This document shows, piece by piece, positions 32,309 to 41,828 of a DNA stretch of 64,000 nt (its first letter is position 1; each line of letters starts with the position of its first letter). Both the position numbers and the translations under genes were made by a program. The stretch is from Streptomyces sp. NBC_00513 (GTDB taxonomy: Bacteria; Actinomycetota; Actinomycetes; Streptomycetales; Streptomycetaceae). The stretch is taken from the NCBI RefSeq assembly GCF_041431415.1, contig NZ_CP107845.1, positions 2,480,001 through 2,544,000 on the forward strand, read 5' to 3'. Below the pieces are notes generated by a model. It was not told the DNA's origin and did no database searches. It saw only the letters and a list, made by a program, of their open reading frames with translations.

Positions 32309-34993
32309 ATGTCCGACCCCGTAGGAAAGCTTCCGAGCGAGCTCGACCAGCTCCCGGACCGCGACACCGAGGAGACCGCCGAATGGGCGGCCTCCCTCGA
32401 CGCCGTCGCCAAGGCCGCCGGTACGCGCCGCGCCGAGTACCTGCTCCGTCGTACCCTCCAGCACGCCGAGGCCGCCGGTCTCGCGCTGCCGAAGCTCCTT
32501 GAGACGGACTACGTCAACACCATCCCCACCGCCGCGGAGCCGGAGTTCCCCGGCGACGAGGCGATGGAAGCCAGGATCACCGCGTGGAACCGCTGGAACG
32601 CGGCCGCCATGGTGACCCGCGGCTCCAAGTACGGCGTCGGCGGCCACATCGCCACCTTCGCCTCGGCGGCCTGGCTCTACGAGACCGGCTTCCAGCACTT
32701 CTTCCGCGGGAAGGAGGCCGACGGATCGGGCGACCAGCTCTACATCCAGGGCCACGCCTCCCCCGGCATCTACGCGCGCGCCTTCCTCGACGGCCGCGTC
32801 TCCGAGCAGCAGCTCGACAACTTCCGCCAGGAGTCCGGCGGCAATGGCCTGCCGTCCTACCCGCACCCACGGCGCCTGCCGTGGCTGTGGGAGTTCCCGA
32901 CGGTGTCCATGGGCCTCGGCCCGCTGTCCGCGATCTACCAGGCGCGGTTCAACCGCTACCTGCACAACCGCAGCATCAAGGACACCGCGAACTCGCACGT
33001 CTGGGCCTTCCTGGGCGACGGCGAGATGGACGAGCCCGAGTCGACCGCCGCCCTGGCCCTCGCCTCCCGCGAGCAGCTCGACAACCTGACCTTCGTCATC
33101 AACTGCAACCTGCAGCGTCTCGACGGTCCGGTCCGCGCAAACTTCCGCGTGGTCCAGGAGCTGGAGGCCCAGTTCCGCGGCGCCGGCTGGAACGTCATCA
33201 AGTCCCTGTGGGGCTCCGCCTGGGACGAGTTGTTCCAGCTCGACACCACCGGCGCCCTCGTGCGCCGCCTGCGCGAGGTGCCGGACGCGCAGTTCCAGAC
33301 GTACGCGACCCGCGACGCGGCCTACATCCGCGAGCACTTCTTCGGCGCCAACGCCGAACTCGTGCAACTCGCGGCCGTGCTGTCCGACGCGAAGATCGCC
33401 GAGTGCTTCCACACCTCCCGCGGCGGCCACGAGCCCCGCAAGGTGTACGCCGCGTACAAGGCCGCCCTGGAGCACAAGGGCGCGCCGACGGTCATCCTCG
33501 CGCAGACCGTCAAGGGCTACACGCTGGGCGCCGGGTTCGAGTCGAAGAACGCGAACCACCAGATGAAGAAGCTCACGATCGACGAGTTCAAGAGCATGCG
33601 CGACAAGCTCGACCTCCCGATCCCGGACAGCGCCTTCGTCGACGGCCAGGTCCCCTACGGCCACCCGGGCGCGGACAGCCCCGAGGTGCGGTACCTCAAC
33701 GAGCGCCGCGCGGCCCTCGGCGGCCCGGCCCCGGCCCGCAAGGTCAAGCCCGTGGCCCTGCCGGCCCCGGCCGACCGCTCCTTCGCCCCGCTCCTCAAGG
33801 GCTCCGGCAAGCAGGAGATGGCCACCACCATGGCCTTCGTCCGGCTCGTCAAGGACCTGATGCGGGACAAGGAGACCGGCAAGCGCTGGGTGCCGATCGT
33901 CCCCGACGAGGCCCGTACCTTCGGTATGGAGTCCCTCTTCCCGTCGGCCGGCATCTACTCGCCGCTGGGCCAGACGTACGAGCCGGTCGACCGCGACCAG
34001 CTCATGTACTACAAGGAAGCCAAGGACGGCCAGATCCTCAACGAGGGGATCACCGAGGCCGGCGCCATGGCCGACTTCATCGCCGCCTGCACGTCGTACG
34101 CGACGCACGGCGAGCCGATGATCCCGTTCTACATCTTCTACTCGATGTTCGGCTGGCAGCGCACCGCCGACCAGATGTGGCAGCTCGCCGACCAGCTCGG
34201 CAAGGGCTTCATCGTCGGCGCCACCGCCGGTCGCACCACGCTGACCGGTGAGGGCCTCCAGCACGCCGACGGCCACTCGCACCTGATCGCGTCCACGAAC
34301 CCGGCGTCGCTCAACTACGACCCGGCCTTCGCGTACGAGATCGCGGTGATCGTCAAGGACGGTCTGCGCCGCATGTACGGCGAGAAGCCGGAAGACGTCT
34401 TCTACTACCTGACGGTCTACAACGAGCCGAAGGTCCAGCCCGCCATCCCGGAGGGTGTCGAGGAAGGCATCCTCAAGGGCCTGTACCGCTTCAACACCGC
34501 GGCCGACCTCGCCGAGGCGGCCCCCGCCGCCGATGCCCCGAAGGTCCAGCTCATGGCCTCCGGCACGGCGATCCACTGGGTCCTGGACGCCCAGAAGCTC
34601 CTCGCCGCCGACTGGAACGTGGCCGCCGACGTCTGGTCCGCCACCTCCTGGGGCGAGCTGCGCCGCGACGCGCTGGAGTGCGACGAGGCGCTGCTGCGCG
34701 GCGAGGTGCGCACTCCGTACGTCACCCGCGCGCTGGAGGGCGTCACGAGCCCGGTGCTGGCCGTGTCCGACTGGATGCGTCAGGTCCCGGACCAGATCAG
34801 CCAGTGGGTGGAGCAGGACTACACCTCGCTGGGTACGGACGGCTTCGGCCTCTCCGACACCCGCGAGGGCGCCCGCCGGCACTTCGGTGTCGACGCCCAG
34901 TCCATCGTGGTGGCCGCGCTGGCCCAGCTCGCCCGCCGCGGCGAGGTGCCGGCGTCCGCCATCAAGGAGGCCCGCGAGCGCTACGGCCTGTAG
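32309..34993 (+). CDS. aceE: Pyruvate dehydrogenase (acetyl-transferring) E1, homodimeric type
   Basis: Thiamine-diphosphate E1 of the pyruvate dehydrogenase complex, 894 residues, the normal AceE length. The ThDP motif is visible as [10 protein letters not shown] ... [12 protein letters not shown], with [15 protein letters not shown] upstream and the transketolase-like second half ([23 protein letters not shown]). It releases CO2 and passes acetyl groups to lipoyl-E2. The ATG has GGAAGG twelve bases upstream. Expression is probably governed by the palindrome over its -35. A very large hairpin ends the transcript. Confidence 0.96.
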   Translation: MSDPVGKLPSELDQLPDRDTEETAEWAASLDAVAKAAGTRRAEYLLRRTLQHAEAAGLALPKLLETDYVNTIPTAAEPEFPGDEAMEARITAWNRWNAAAMVTRGSKYGVGGHIATFASAAWLYETGFQHFFRGKEADGSGDQLYIQGHASPGIYARAFLDGRVSEQQLDNFRQESGGNGLPSYPHPRRLPWLWEFPTVSMGLGPLSAIYQARFNRYLHNRSIKDTANSHVWAFLGDGEMDEPESTAALALASREQLDNLTFVINCNLQRLDGPVRANFRVVQELEAQFRGAGWNVIKSLWGSAWDELFQLDTTGALVRRLREVPDAQFQTYATRDAAYIREHFFGANAELVQLAAVLSDAKIAECFHTSRGGHEPRKVYAAYKAALEHKGAPTVILAQTVKGYTLGAGFESKNANHQMKKLTIDEFKSMRDKLDLPIPDSAFVDGQVPYGHPGADSPEVRYLNERRAALGGPAPARKVKPVALPAPADRSFAPLLKGSGKQEMATTMAFVRLVKDLMRDKETGKRWVPIVPDEARTFGMESLFPSAGIYSPLGQTYEPVDRDQLMYYKEAKDGQILNEGITEAGAMADFIAACTSYATHGEPMIPFYIFYSMFGWQRTADQMWQLADQLGKGFIVGATAGRTTLTGEGLQHADGHSHLIASTNPASLNYDPAFAYEIAVIVKDGLRRMYGEKPEDVFYYLTVYNEPKVQPAIPEGVEEGILKGLYRFNTAADLAEAAPAADAPKVQLMASGTAIHWVLDAQKLLAADWNVAADVWSATSWGELRRDALECDEALLRGEVRTPYVTRALEGVTSPVLAVSDWMRQVPDQISQWVEQDYTSLGTDGFGLSDTREGARRHFGVDAQSIVVAALAQLARRGEVPASAIKEARERYGL

Positions 34994-35034
34994 GGCCCGG
35001 GCGCCCCGTCGCGCCGAGTCCGACGCGCCACCCT

Positions 35035-35092
35035 ACGGCCGAAGGCCGGTGTCCGCCCCGCCAATGGGGGGCGGACACCGGCCTTTGGCCGT
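35035..35092 (+). terminator. aceE terminator, about 25-bp stem
   Basis: The arm starting ACGGCCGAAGGCCGG at 35035 pairs almost perfectly with the arm ending CCGGCCTTTGGCCGT at 35092, leaving a short loop near GCCAAT. Confidence 0.8.
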
Positions 35093-35138
35093 ATGAGCGG
35101 TGGCGGCACGGGGGTGGACCCGTGATGCTGGAGCGGTG

Positions 35139-35657
35139 ATGGACGAGACGGAGTTCTGGGAGATCGTCGACCGTACCCGCGAGGCCGCCGAGGGCGACCC
35201 CGAGGAGCACGCCGAGCTGCTCGTGGAGCGGCTGGCGCAGCTCGACCCGGACTCCGTGCTGGACTTCGCCCGGCACTTCGAGTCGCGGTACAACCGCGCG
35301 TACACCTGGGACCTCTGGGGCGCGGCCTGGGTGCTGCTCGACGGGGCGAGCGACGACGCGTTCGACTACTTCCGGTGCTGGCTGATCGGCCAGGGGCGGG
35401 AGGTCTTCGAGGGCGGGGTGCACGATCCCGACCACCTGGCGGAGCTGCTGGGCGACTTCGACGAGGAGATCGACGGCGACGGCGAGGAGCTGGGGTACGC
35501 GGCGGACGAGGCGTACGAGCAGCTGACCGGTTCGGTGGCGCCGGACCTCGGGGTCCCGCTCCAGGCGGCCGAGCCGGAGGGCGCTCCCCTCGACTTCGAG
35601 AACGAAGCCGTGCTCGCGGAACGCTTCCCCCGGCTCTGGGACCGGTTCAGGGGCTGA
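35139..35657 (+). CDS. DUF4240 domain-containing protein
   Basis: A 172-residue acidic cytoplasmic protein with the DUF4240 opening FWEIVDRTREAA and the central block SRYNRAYTWDLWGAAWVL ... FRCWLIGQGREVFEGG. DUF4240 has no known activity; some members lie near contact-dependent or stress genes. GGAGCGG precedes the ATG. It stands alone between the aceE terminator and a convergent SDR gene. Confidence 0.85.
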   Translation: MDETEFWEIVDRTREAAEGDPEEHAELLVERLAQLDPDSVLDFARHFESRYNRAYTWDLWGAAWVLLDGASDDAFDYFRCWLIGQGREVFEGGVHDPDHLAELLGDFDEEIDGDGEELGYAADEAYEQLTGSVAPDLGVPLQAAEPEGAPLDFENEAVLAERFPRLWDRFRG

Positions 35658-35709
35658 CGCCGGTCGGTGGCGCGTGCGGGCGGCGCGGGTCAGTCGTGGC
35701 CGGCGCGCC

Positions 35710-36480
35710 TCAGTAGTGCGTGCCGCCGTCGATGCGGATCTCCGTGCCGGTGATGAACGCGCCGTCCTCGGACCCGAGCATCGCGACGACGCCGGCCACC
35801 GTTTCCGGGCCCGCGAAGCCCTGGCCGAGGGCCGGGGCGAGCTTGGTGAACAGGCTCCAGTCGGTGTCCTCGGGCAGGCCCGGGCCGTTGCCGGTGGTCA
35901 TGCCGGACTCGATGGAGCCGGGGGCCACGGCGACGAACCGCAGGCCCTGCTTGCTGTACTCGGCGGCCAGGGCGTGGGTCATGGACTGGATGCCGCCCTT
36001 GCTGGCCGCGTAGGCGGACATGTAGGGGTGCGCGAAGGACGCCGAGGTGGAGCTGAAGTTCACGACGACCGGTTGGTCGCCCGCCAGCAGCGCCGGGATC
36101 GACTCGCGGATCACCAGGAAGGTGCCGGTGAGGTTGACCGCGATGACCTTGTTCCAGAAGTCGAGCGTGGTCTGGTGGGTGTGCGAGGAGCGCAGGATGC
36201 CGGCGGCGTTCACCAGCACGTCGAGCCCGCCGAGGCTCGCGACGGCGCCGGCGATCCCGGCCCGTACGGCCGCCTCGTCGGATATGTCGAGGACGGCGGT
36301 GGTGAGGCGGTCCCCGTGACCGTCGGCGCCGGCCCGGTCCGCCGTGTTCTTGAGCCCGGCTTCGTCGACGTCCACGGTGTGTACGCGGCCGCCCTCGGCG
36401 AGGATGCGGTGGACGGTGGCCCGGCCGATGCCGGAGCCGCCGCCGGTGATGAGGACGCGACGTCCTTCGTAACGGTTCAT
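35710..36480 (-). CDS. Short-chain dehydrogenase/reductase (SDR)
   Basis: A classical NAD(P)-dependent SDR of 256 residues: cofactor motif TGGGSGIG, VNAAGI, catalytic Ser in FSSTSASF, Tyr-x3-Lys as YAASKGG, and a C-terminal IDGGTHY. An Asp (VDVDEA) after the second strand suggests NAD(H) preference. The substrate is not deducible. It is divergent from a TetR gene with an 86-base gap containing an inverted repeat, so it is probably the regulator's target. Confidence 0.9.
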   Translation of the reverse strand: MNRYEGRRVLITGGGSGIGRATVHRILAEGGRVHTVDVDEAGLKNTADRAGADGHGDRLTTAVLDISDEAAVRAGIAGAVASLGGLDVLVNAAGILRSSHTHQTTLDFWNKVIAVNLTGTFLVIRESIPALLAGDQPVVVNFSSTSASFAHPYMSAYAASKGGIQSMTHALAAEYSKQGLRFVAVAPGSIESGMTTGNGPGLPEDTDWSLFTKLAPALGQGFAGPETVAGVVAMLGSEDGAFITGTEIRIDGGTHY

Positions 36481-36501
36481 GGGGGCGAGCGTACGACCAA
36501 G

Positions 36502-36524
36502 TGACACGTTTTGCCAGAGTGTCA
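36502..36524. promoter_or_regulatory. Inverted repeat in the SDR/TetR divergent promoter
   Basis: TGACAC-n11-GTGTCA forms a dyad typical of TetR-type operators, centred between the divergent genes. ATGCATGCAT follows at 36525. Confidence 0.55.
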
Positions 36525-36554
36525 ATGCATGCATCGGCCGAGCCTGTCGGACGG

Positions 36555-36560
36555 TAGGCT
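36555..36560 (+). promoter_or_regulatory. -10 of a probable leaderless promoter
   Basis: TAGGCT ends six bases before the GTG start of the TetR gene, with no ribosome site between. Confidence 0.5.
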
Positions 36561-36566
36561 TCATAC

Positions 36567-37229
36567 GTGAGATCCCCTCGTCCGTACTCTCCCCAGGCCG
36601 GCCCCGGAGCCCAGTCGCTGACCGAGCGCCGCAAGGCCGCCACCCAGCTCGACATCGCCCGCGCCGCCTGCGAACTCTTCGCCGAGCACGGCCCCGACGG
36701 CACCACCGCCGAGGACATCGCCCACCGCGCCGGCGTGGCCCTGCGCACGTTCTACCGCTACTTCCGCAACAAGCAGGAAGCCGTTGCCCCCCTGCTCGCC
36801 GGCGGCGGTGACGCCTGGCGCGCGTTGCTCGCCGAGGAGGATCCCGGCACCCCCCTGGCCGAGGCGCTGGAGCGCGCCGTCACCCGCTCCCTCGGCGACT
36901 CCCGGGCCGTCGAGGAAGGCCTGAAGGTGACGCGCGGGCTGCTGCGGGCGGCCACCGGCGACGAGGCCCTGCGGGCCGTCTGGTACCGCGTGAACCAGGA
37001 CTCCGAGGAACGCCTGGTCCCGGTGATCGCCCGGCTCGCCGGACCGGACGCCGACGCCCTCGGCGTCCGTCTCCTGGCGGCGGCCGCCACGGACGCGATC
37101 CGCATCGCCCTGGAACTCTGGTCGGCCACCGACGCCCCGGTCGCGGGCCCCGGCTCCCCGGCCGAACTCGCGGTCCGCTGCCTGCGCGAGCTGACGGGCG
37201 CGATGCCCCTGTTGCACCGCCCGACCTGA
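36567..37229 (+). CDS. TetR family transcriptional regulator
   Basis: A 220-residue regulator whose N-terminal helix-turn-helix reads IARAACELFAEHGPDGTTAEDIAHRAGVALRTFYRYF across residues ~28-70, followed by an Ala/Leu-rich ligand domain. The GTG start has a -10 element at leaderless distance. Divergent from the SDR gene, it probably represses that gene through the shared TGACAC dyad; the inducer is unknown. Confidence 0.88.
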   Translation: MRSPRPYSPQAGPGAQSLTERRKAATQLDIARAACELFAEHGPDGTTAEDIAHRAGVALRTFYRYFRNKQEAVAPLLAGGGDAWRALLAEEDPGTPLAEALERAVTRSLGDSRAVEEGLKVTRGLLRAATGDEALRAVWYRVNQDSEERLVPVIARLAGPDADALGVRLLAAAATDAIRIALELWSATDAPVAGPGSPAELAVRCLRELTGAMPLLHRPT

Positions 37230-37275
37230 GGGACCGCATCCCGGAAGCGGCGAAGCGCCCCGGAAACGACGAAGC

Positions 37276-37309
37276 GCCGCCCTCCGCTCCGTGAGGAGTG
37301 GAGGGCGGC
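37276..37309. terminator. Shared terminator of TetR and glnA
   Basis: GCCGCCCTCCGCTCC and GGAGTGGAGGGCGGC form a 15-bp stem with one G-T pair and a GTGA tetraloop, between convergent genes. Confidence 0.75.
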
Positions 37310-37400
37310 ACGGCCACGGGCGCGGGCGCCTGCGGCAAGGTCGCGGAGCGGCCGTCCGGCGGCCCGTCGTGCGGGTTCCGCCGGTGGACGCTCGGGGCGA

Positions 37401-38810
37401 CTAGATGTCGAAGTACATCTCGAACTCGTGCGGGTGCGGGCGCAGCGCGATCGGGGCGATCTCGTTGGTGCGCTTGTAGTCGATCCAGGTCTCGATCAGG
37501 TCCGGGGTGAAGACACCGCCGGCGAGGAGGTACTCGTGGTCCTCCTCCAGGGCCTTGAGGACGTCCTCCAGGCTGGTCGGGACCTGCGGGACGCTCGCGT
37601 GCTCGTCGGGGGAGAGCTCGTAGAGGTCCTTGTCGATCGGCTCCATCGGCTCGATCTTGTTCTTGACGCCGTCGAGGCCCGCGAGCAGCAGCGCCGCGAA
37701 GGCGAGGTACGGGTTGGACGACGGGTCCGGGGCGCGGAACTCGACGCGCTTGGCCTTCGGGTTCGAGCCGGTGATCGGGATGCGCATCGCGGCGGAGCGG
37801 TTGCGCTGCGAGTACACCATGTTGACCGGCGCCTCGAAGCCCGGCACCAGGCGGTGGTAGGAGTTCACCGTCGGGTTGGTGAAGGCCAGCAGCGACGGGG
37901 CGTGCTTCAGGATGCCGCCGATGTAGTAGCGGGCGGTGTCCGAGAGGCCCGCGTAGCCGGCCTCGTCGTAGAACAGCGGGTCGCCGTTCGCCCACAGCGA
38001 CTGGTGGACGTGCATGCCCGAGCCGTTGTCACCGAAGATCGGCTTCGGCATGAAGGTCGCGGTCTTGCCGTTGCGCCAGGCGACGTTCTTCACGATGTAC
38101 TTGAAGAGCATCAGGTCGTCGGCCGCGGCGAGCAGCGTGTTGAACTTGTAGTTGATCTCGGCCTGGCCGCCGGTGCCGACCTCGTGGTGCTGGCGCTCGA
38201 CCTGGAGGCCCTGGGCGTCCAGTTCCAGCGAGATCTCGGCGCGCAGGTCGGCGAAGTGGTCGACCGGGGCGACGGGGAAGTAGCCGCCCTTGTAGCGGAC
38301 CTTGTAGCCGCGGTTGTTCTCCTCGGAGCCGGTGTTCCAGGCGCCGGCCTCGGAGTCGATGTGGTAGAAGCTCTCGTTCGCGGTCGTCGCGAAGCGCACG
38401 CTGTCGAACACGTAGAACTCGGCCTCGGGGCCGAAGTACGCGGTGTCGGCGATGCCGGTGGAGGCGAGGTACGCCTCGGCCTTCTTCGCGATGTTGCGCG
38501 GGTCGCGGCTGTAGGCCTCGCCCGTGATCGGGTCGTGGATGAAGAAGTTGATGTTGAGCGTCTTGTCCTTGCGGAACGGGTCCAGGCGCGCGGTGGTGAT
38601 GTCGGCGCGCAGCGCCATGTCGGACTCGTGGATCGCCTGGAAGCCGCGGATGGAGGATCCGTCGAAGGCGAGCTCCTCCGCCGGGTCGAACGCCCGCGCC
38701 GGGATGGTGAAGTGCTGCATCACACCAGGCAGGTCACAGAAGCGGACGTCGACGAACTTGACGTCGTTCTCCTCGATGTACTGCTTCACTTCGTCGGCGT
38801 TCTGGAACAT
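37401..38810 (-). CDS. glnA: Glutamine synthetase type I (GlnA)
   Basis: ATP-dependent amidation of glutamate, the main ammonium-assimilating step. 469 residues, dodecameric GSI-beta type: DGSSIRGF near residue 50, the metal-binding [10 protein letters not shown], and the ATP region [15 protein letters not shown]. The adenylylation loop is present ([10 protein letters not shown], Tyr near residue 398), so GlnE-type covalent control applies. The ATG has GAGGAG. Two GlnR half-site pairs lie upstream, indicating nitrogen control. A second, eukaryote-like enzyme (glnII) is encoded at 51321. Confidence 0.97.
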   Translation of the reverse strand: MFQNADEVKQYIEENDVKFVDVRFCDLPGVMQHFTIPARAFDPAEELAFDGSSIRGFQAIHESDMALRADITTARLDPFRKDKTLNINFFIHDPITGEAYSRDPRNIAKKAEAYLASTGIADTAYFGPEAEFYVFDSVRFATTANESFYHIDSEAGAWNTGSEENNRGYKVRYKGGYFPVAPVDHFADLRAEISLELDAQGLQVERQHHEVGTGGQAEINYKFNTLLAAADDLMLFKYIVKNVAWRNGKTATFMPKPIFGDNGSGMHVHQSLWANGDPLFYDEAGYAGLSDTARYYIGGILKHAPSLLAFTNPTVNSYHRLVPGFEAPVNMVYSQRNRSAAMRIPITGSNPKAKRVEFRAPDPSSNPYLAFAALLLAGLDGVKNKIEPMEPIDKDLYELSPDEHASVPQVPTSLEDVLKALEEDHEYLLAGGVFTPDLIETWIDYKRTNEIAPIALRPHPHEFEMYFDI

Positions 38811-38893
38811 CCAACTCCTCCTACTCCCGACCCCGGGGCAGGGGCGGGCTTTATAGCTCGTGGTGCGTCAGTGCGGTGCCGCACGCTGACCCG

Positions 38894-38947
38894 ACCATAA
38901 GCAGACGGGATTTCTCAAGCATGACCCATTTGTTTCGCACAAGTTAA
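38894..38947 (-). promoter_or_regulatory. glnA promoter with tandem GlnR boxes
   Basis: On the minus strand TTAAC-n6-GAAAC-n6-GTCAT-n6-GAAAT runs from 38947 to 38910, two gTnAC/GaAAc GlnR pairs with exact 11-base spacing. A -10-like TATGGT lies at 38899-38894, downstream of the boxes as expected for activation by GlnR. Confidence 0.8.
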
Positions 38948-38983
38948 CCAGGGTCCCGTCCGGGGCGCCGGAGAGCGCACCGG

Positions 38984-38989
38984 TACCGT
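38984..38989 (+). promoter_or_regulatory. -10 of a probable leaderless promoter
   Basis: TACCGT ends six bases before the GTG of the RDD gene; the same hexamer and spacing precede the histidine kinase at 17687. Confidence 0.5.
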
Positions 38990-38995
38990 GGTCGG

Positions 38996-39463
38996 GTGGA
39001 CAACAGGCAAGCAATCGGATCCTGGCTTTCCGGCCCCCGCGCGGCCGCCGAGGAGATGGGCGTCGACTTCGGCCATCCGGGCGAGCGCCTGGGCCTTCCC
39101 CGTTCGGGGCCCGGCTCGGTGGCCCGTTTCGGGCGTCGACTCGGCGCCGTCGTCATCGACTGGGTCGGTTGTCAGCTGATCGCCTACGCCCTGATCACGG
39201 GCGGTGACCTGGACGCTTCCAGCCCGTGGACGCTGGCGCTCTTCCTGAGCCTCACGTTCCTGACGGTGGGCACGGTGGGCTTCACCCCCGGCAAGCGGAT
39301 CCTGGGACTCCGGGTCATCGCGCTGGACGGCTCGCGCCTGGGCCTCGGCCGGGTGGCGCTGCGCACCCTGCTGCTGGCCCTCTTCGTCCCCGCCCTGATC
39401 TCGGACCGGGACGGCCGGGGCCTGCACGACCGGCTCGCCGGCGCGGTCCAGGTCCGCATCTGA
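38996..39463 (+). CDS. RDD family membrane protein
   Basis: A 155-residue protein with the RDD-type opening FGRRLGAVVIDWVG, three hydrophobic stretches, and the GFTPGKRILGLRVI motif typical of RDD proteins; it ends with DRDGRGLHDRLAG. RDD proteins are small integral membrane proteins of uncertain, possibly ion-transport, role. Divergent from glnA and convergent with a DUF4191 gene. Confidence 0.88.
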   Translation: MDNRQAIGSWLSGPRAAAEEMGVDFGHPGERLGLPRSGPGSVARFGRRLGAVVIDWVGCQLIAYALITGGDLDASSPWTLALFLSLTFLTVGTVGFTPGKRILGLRVIALDGSRLGLGRVALRTLLLALFVPALISDRDGRGLHDRLAGAVQVRI

Positions 39464-39517
39464 GGAACGGCGCGCGTCGCGGAGAACACGACGACAGCGC
39501 GCCCAGAGCACGACGAG

Positions 39518-39560
39518 ACGGGGGTGCCCCCGGAGCCATCGGCTCCGGGGGCACCCCCGT
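39518..39560. terminator. Bidirectional terminator, 20-bp perfect stem
   Basis: The arms 39518-39537 and 39541-39560 pair perfectly around an ATC loop, between convergent RDD and DUF4191 genes. Confidence 0.85.
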
Positions 39561-39590
39561 GTCGTATACGAAAAGCAGGTCAGCGCATTG

Positions 39591-40289
39591 TCAGCGCATC
39601 TTGCCGCCGCGCGGCATGCGCGTGCCCTTCGGCATGGGGCCCTTCGGGACCGGCATGTTGCTCATGAGGTCACCCATGGCCCGGAGCTTGTCGTTCACCT
39701 GCGTGATCTGCGGGCCGGCCAGCACGCGCGGCAGCTTGAGCAGCGTCGTACGGACCTTCTTGAGCGGGACCTCGCCCTCGCCGGTGCCCACGATGAAGTC
39801 GTGCACCGGGACGTCGGGCATGATCCGGGCCAGCTTCTTCTTCTCGGCCGCGAGCAGGACCTTGACCCGGTTCGGGTTGCCCTCCGCGATCAGGACGACG
39901 CCCGCCTTGCCGACGGCCCGGTGGACGATGTCCTGGTTCCGGTTCATCGCGACGGCCGGGGTGGTGGTCCAACCCCGTCCCACGTTGTCCAGTACGGCCG
40001 CGGCAGCGCCCGGCTGTCCCTCCATCTGCCCGAAGGCAGCCCGCTCGGCCCGTCGCCCGAAGACGATCGCCATCGCGAGGAACGCCACCAGGAAACCCAG
40101 GATGCCCAGGTAGACCGGGTGGCCGATCAGGAAGCCGATCGCAAGAAAGACACCGAAGGTGACGATTCCCACGCCCGCGACGATCAGACCGACCTTCGGA
40201 TCGGCCTTGCGCGTCATCTTGTACGTCAGGGCGATCTGCTTCAGTCGCCCGGGGTTCGCAGCAGTCTCTGCGTTTGACTTCCTCGCCAT
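39591..40289 (-). CDS. DUF4191 family membrane protein
   Basis: A 232-residue protein with a basic N-terminus, two adjacent membrane helices (VGLIVAGVGIVTFGVFLAI and LGILGFLVAFLAMAIVFG) and a cytoplasmic domain ending in a Met/Pro/Gly/Lys-rich tail. The DUF4191 family is actinobacterial and nearly always next to lipA/lipB and glnA, as here; its function is unknown. It starts 9 bases after the stop of the upstream small gene. Confidence 0.87.
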   Translation of the reverse strand: MARKSNAETAANPGRLKQIALTYKMTRKADPKVGLIVAGVGIVTFGVFLAIGFLIGHPVYLGILGFLVAFLAMAIVFGRRAERAAFGQMEGQPGAAAAVLDNVGRGWTTTPAVAMNRNQDIVHRAVGKAGVVLIAEGNPNRVKVLLAAEKKKLARIMPDVPVHDFIVGTGEGEVPLKKVRTTLLKLPRVLAGPQITQVNDKLRAMGDLMSNMPVPKGPMPKGTRMPRGGKMR

Positions 40290-40298
40290 AAGGCGAGT

Positions 40299-40496
40299 TT
40301 ACGTGGCCTGCGGACGGCGGGTCGCCGCGGCCTCGAGTACGTGCTCGGTTTCGACCCGATCCTTGGCCCTGCGGCGGTCCTCCAGGACCGCGCTCCAGGC
40401 GTTGCGGCGGGCGCCGCTCATGAGCAGCGACTCGATGCCCCGGAAGGCGTCTGTGAAGGACGGGATGGCGATGGCGCGTACGGGCGCGGCCTGCAT
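40299..40496 (-). CDS. Small conserved hypothetical protein (65 aa)
   Basis: MQAAPVRAIAIPSFTDAFR opens a small, basic, Ala/Arg-rich protein without membrane segments. GAGAGGG stands nine bases before the ATG at 40496, so the longer GTG start at 40523 is less likely. It lies between lipA and the DUF4191 gene on the same strand, the usual place of this small gene in streptomycetes. The function is unknown. Confidence 0.72.
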   Translation of the reverse strand: MQAAPVRAIAIPSFTDAFRGIESLLMSGARRNAWSAVLEDRRRAKDRVETEHVLEAAATRRPQAT

Positions 40497-40531
40497 GATG
40501 TCGATCCCTCTCACGGTGCTCACGACGGCTG

Positions 40532-40567
40532 GGAGTGAAGCGGTGGTACGTGGAGCGAAGCGGTGGT
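40532..40567. repeat. 16-bp direct repeat, 20-bp period
   Basis: GGAGTGAAGCGGTGGT (40532-40547) and GGAGCGAAGCGGTGGT (40552-40567) differ at one base and sit in the 5' region of the 65-aa gene. They could be two regulator half-sites on one DNA face. Confidence 0.5.
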
Positions 40568-40672
40568 GCGCGCTGCGCGATGTGCGGTGCGTGCAGCAAT
40601 CGTCACTGACTGGTGTTACCAGGGCGTGACCGGTCGGTCAAATGCGATGAACATGTTGGGCGCGAAAACACT

Positions 40673-40719
40673 GACGCGGCCCACCCGACTCATCCTGGAA
40701 TGAGCCTAGGGGCCGCGTC
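40673..40719 (-). terminator. Structured terminator after lipA
   Basis: GACGCGGCCC pairs with GGGCCGCGTC (outer 10 bp) and encloses a second dyad, GACTCAT with ATGAGCC. It lies about 50 bases downstream of the lipA stop on the minus strand. Confidence 0.6.
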
Positions 40720-40771
40720 GGCGCGGTGTTACTGTTCAGTAAGTTATTGTGCGGGACTTCACACGCCCACG

Positions 40772-41719
40772 TCAGACGGTGGCGCGCTTCTCCATCGCCT
40801 GCTGGTAGAGGCGCCCGGCGCGGTACGAGGAACGCACCAGCGGACCGGACATCACACCGGAGAAGCCGATCTCCTCGGCCTCCTTCGCCAGCTCGACGAA
40901 CTCGGCCGGCTTGACCCACCGCTCGACGGGGTGGTGGCGCGGCGAGGGGCGCAGGTACTGGGTGATGGTGATGAGCTCGCAGCCGGCCTCGTGCAGGTCC
41001 TTGAGGGCCTGCGTGACCTCCTCGCGCTCCTCGCCCATGCCGAGGATCAGGTTCGACTTCGTGATCAGGCCGTAGGCGCGCGCCTTGGTGATCACGTCGA
41101 GGGAGCGCTCGTAGCGGAAGCCGGGGCGGATCCGCTTGAAGATCCGGGGAACCGTCTCGACGTTGTGCGCGAAGACCTCGGGGCGGGAGGCGAAGACCTC
41201 CTCCAGGAGTTCCGGCACCGCGTTGAAGTCGGGGGCCAGCAGCTCGACCTTGGTGTGGCCGGTCTCACGGCCCGCCGTCTGCTGGTGGATCTGGCGCACG
41301 GTCTCCGCGTACAGCCAGGCGCCGCCGTCGGGCAGGTCGTCGCGGGCCACGCCGGTGATCGTCGCGTAGTTCAGGTCCATGGTGACCACGGACTCGCCGA
41401 CACGACGCGGCTCGTCCCGGTCGAGGGCCTCGGGCTTGCCCGTGTCGATCTGGCAGAAGTCACAGCGCCGGGTGCACTGGTCGCCACCGATGAGGAAGGT
41501 GGCCTCGCGGTCTTCCCAGCATTCGTAGATGTTCGGACAGCCGGCTTCCTGGCACACCGTGTGCAGTCCTTCGCCCTTCACCAGGGCCTGCATCTTGGTG
41601 TACTCGGGGCCCATCTTCGCCCGGGTCTTGATCCACTCGGGCTTGCGCTCGATGGGGGTCTGGGCGTTACGGACCTCGAGGCGCAGCATCTTGCGTCCGT
41701 CGGGTGCGACTGCGGACAC
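40772..41719 (-). CDS. lipA: Lipoyl synthase LipA
   Basis: Radical-SAM enzyme inserting two sulfurs into protein-bound octanoyl chains. The 315-residue product has both clusters: auxiliary Cys56, Cys61, Cys67 ([12 protein letters not shown]) and radical-SAM Cys82, Cys86, Cys89 (CTRRCDFC), plus the C-terminal RSSYRAG. GTG start with GGAGCC upstream; a longer frame to 41818 is unsupported. It lies downstream of lipB on the same strand and serves the lipoyl-bearing E2 encoded at 29313. Confidence 0.96.
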   Translation of the reverse strand: MSAVAPDGRKMLRLEVRNAQTPIERKPEWIKTRAKMGPEYTKMQALVKGEGLHTVCQEAGCPNIYECWEDREATFLIGGDQCTRRCDFCQIDTGKPEALDRDEPRRVGESVVTMDLNYATITGVARDDLPDGGAWLYAETVRQIHQQTAGRETGHTKVELLAPDFNAVPELLEEVFASRPEVFAHNVETVPRIFKRIRPGFRYERSLDVITKARAYGLITKSNLILGMGEEREEVTQALKDLHEAGCELITITQYLRPSPRHHPVERWVKPAEFVELAKEAEEIGFSGVMSGPLVRSSYRAGRLYQQAMEKRATV

Positions 41720-41828
41720 GACCGGCTCCCTGTGACTTCGATTCTTCGGCGCCCACCAGGGTACGCCCGTAATTTCATACGTTCTTACGTCCGCCAACCT
41801 GGGGGCGGCCGGACGCATTCCCCGGGCC

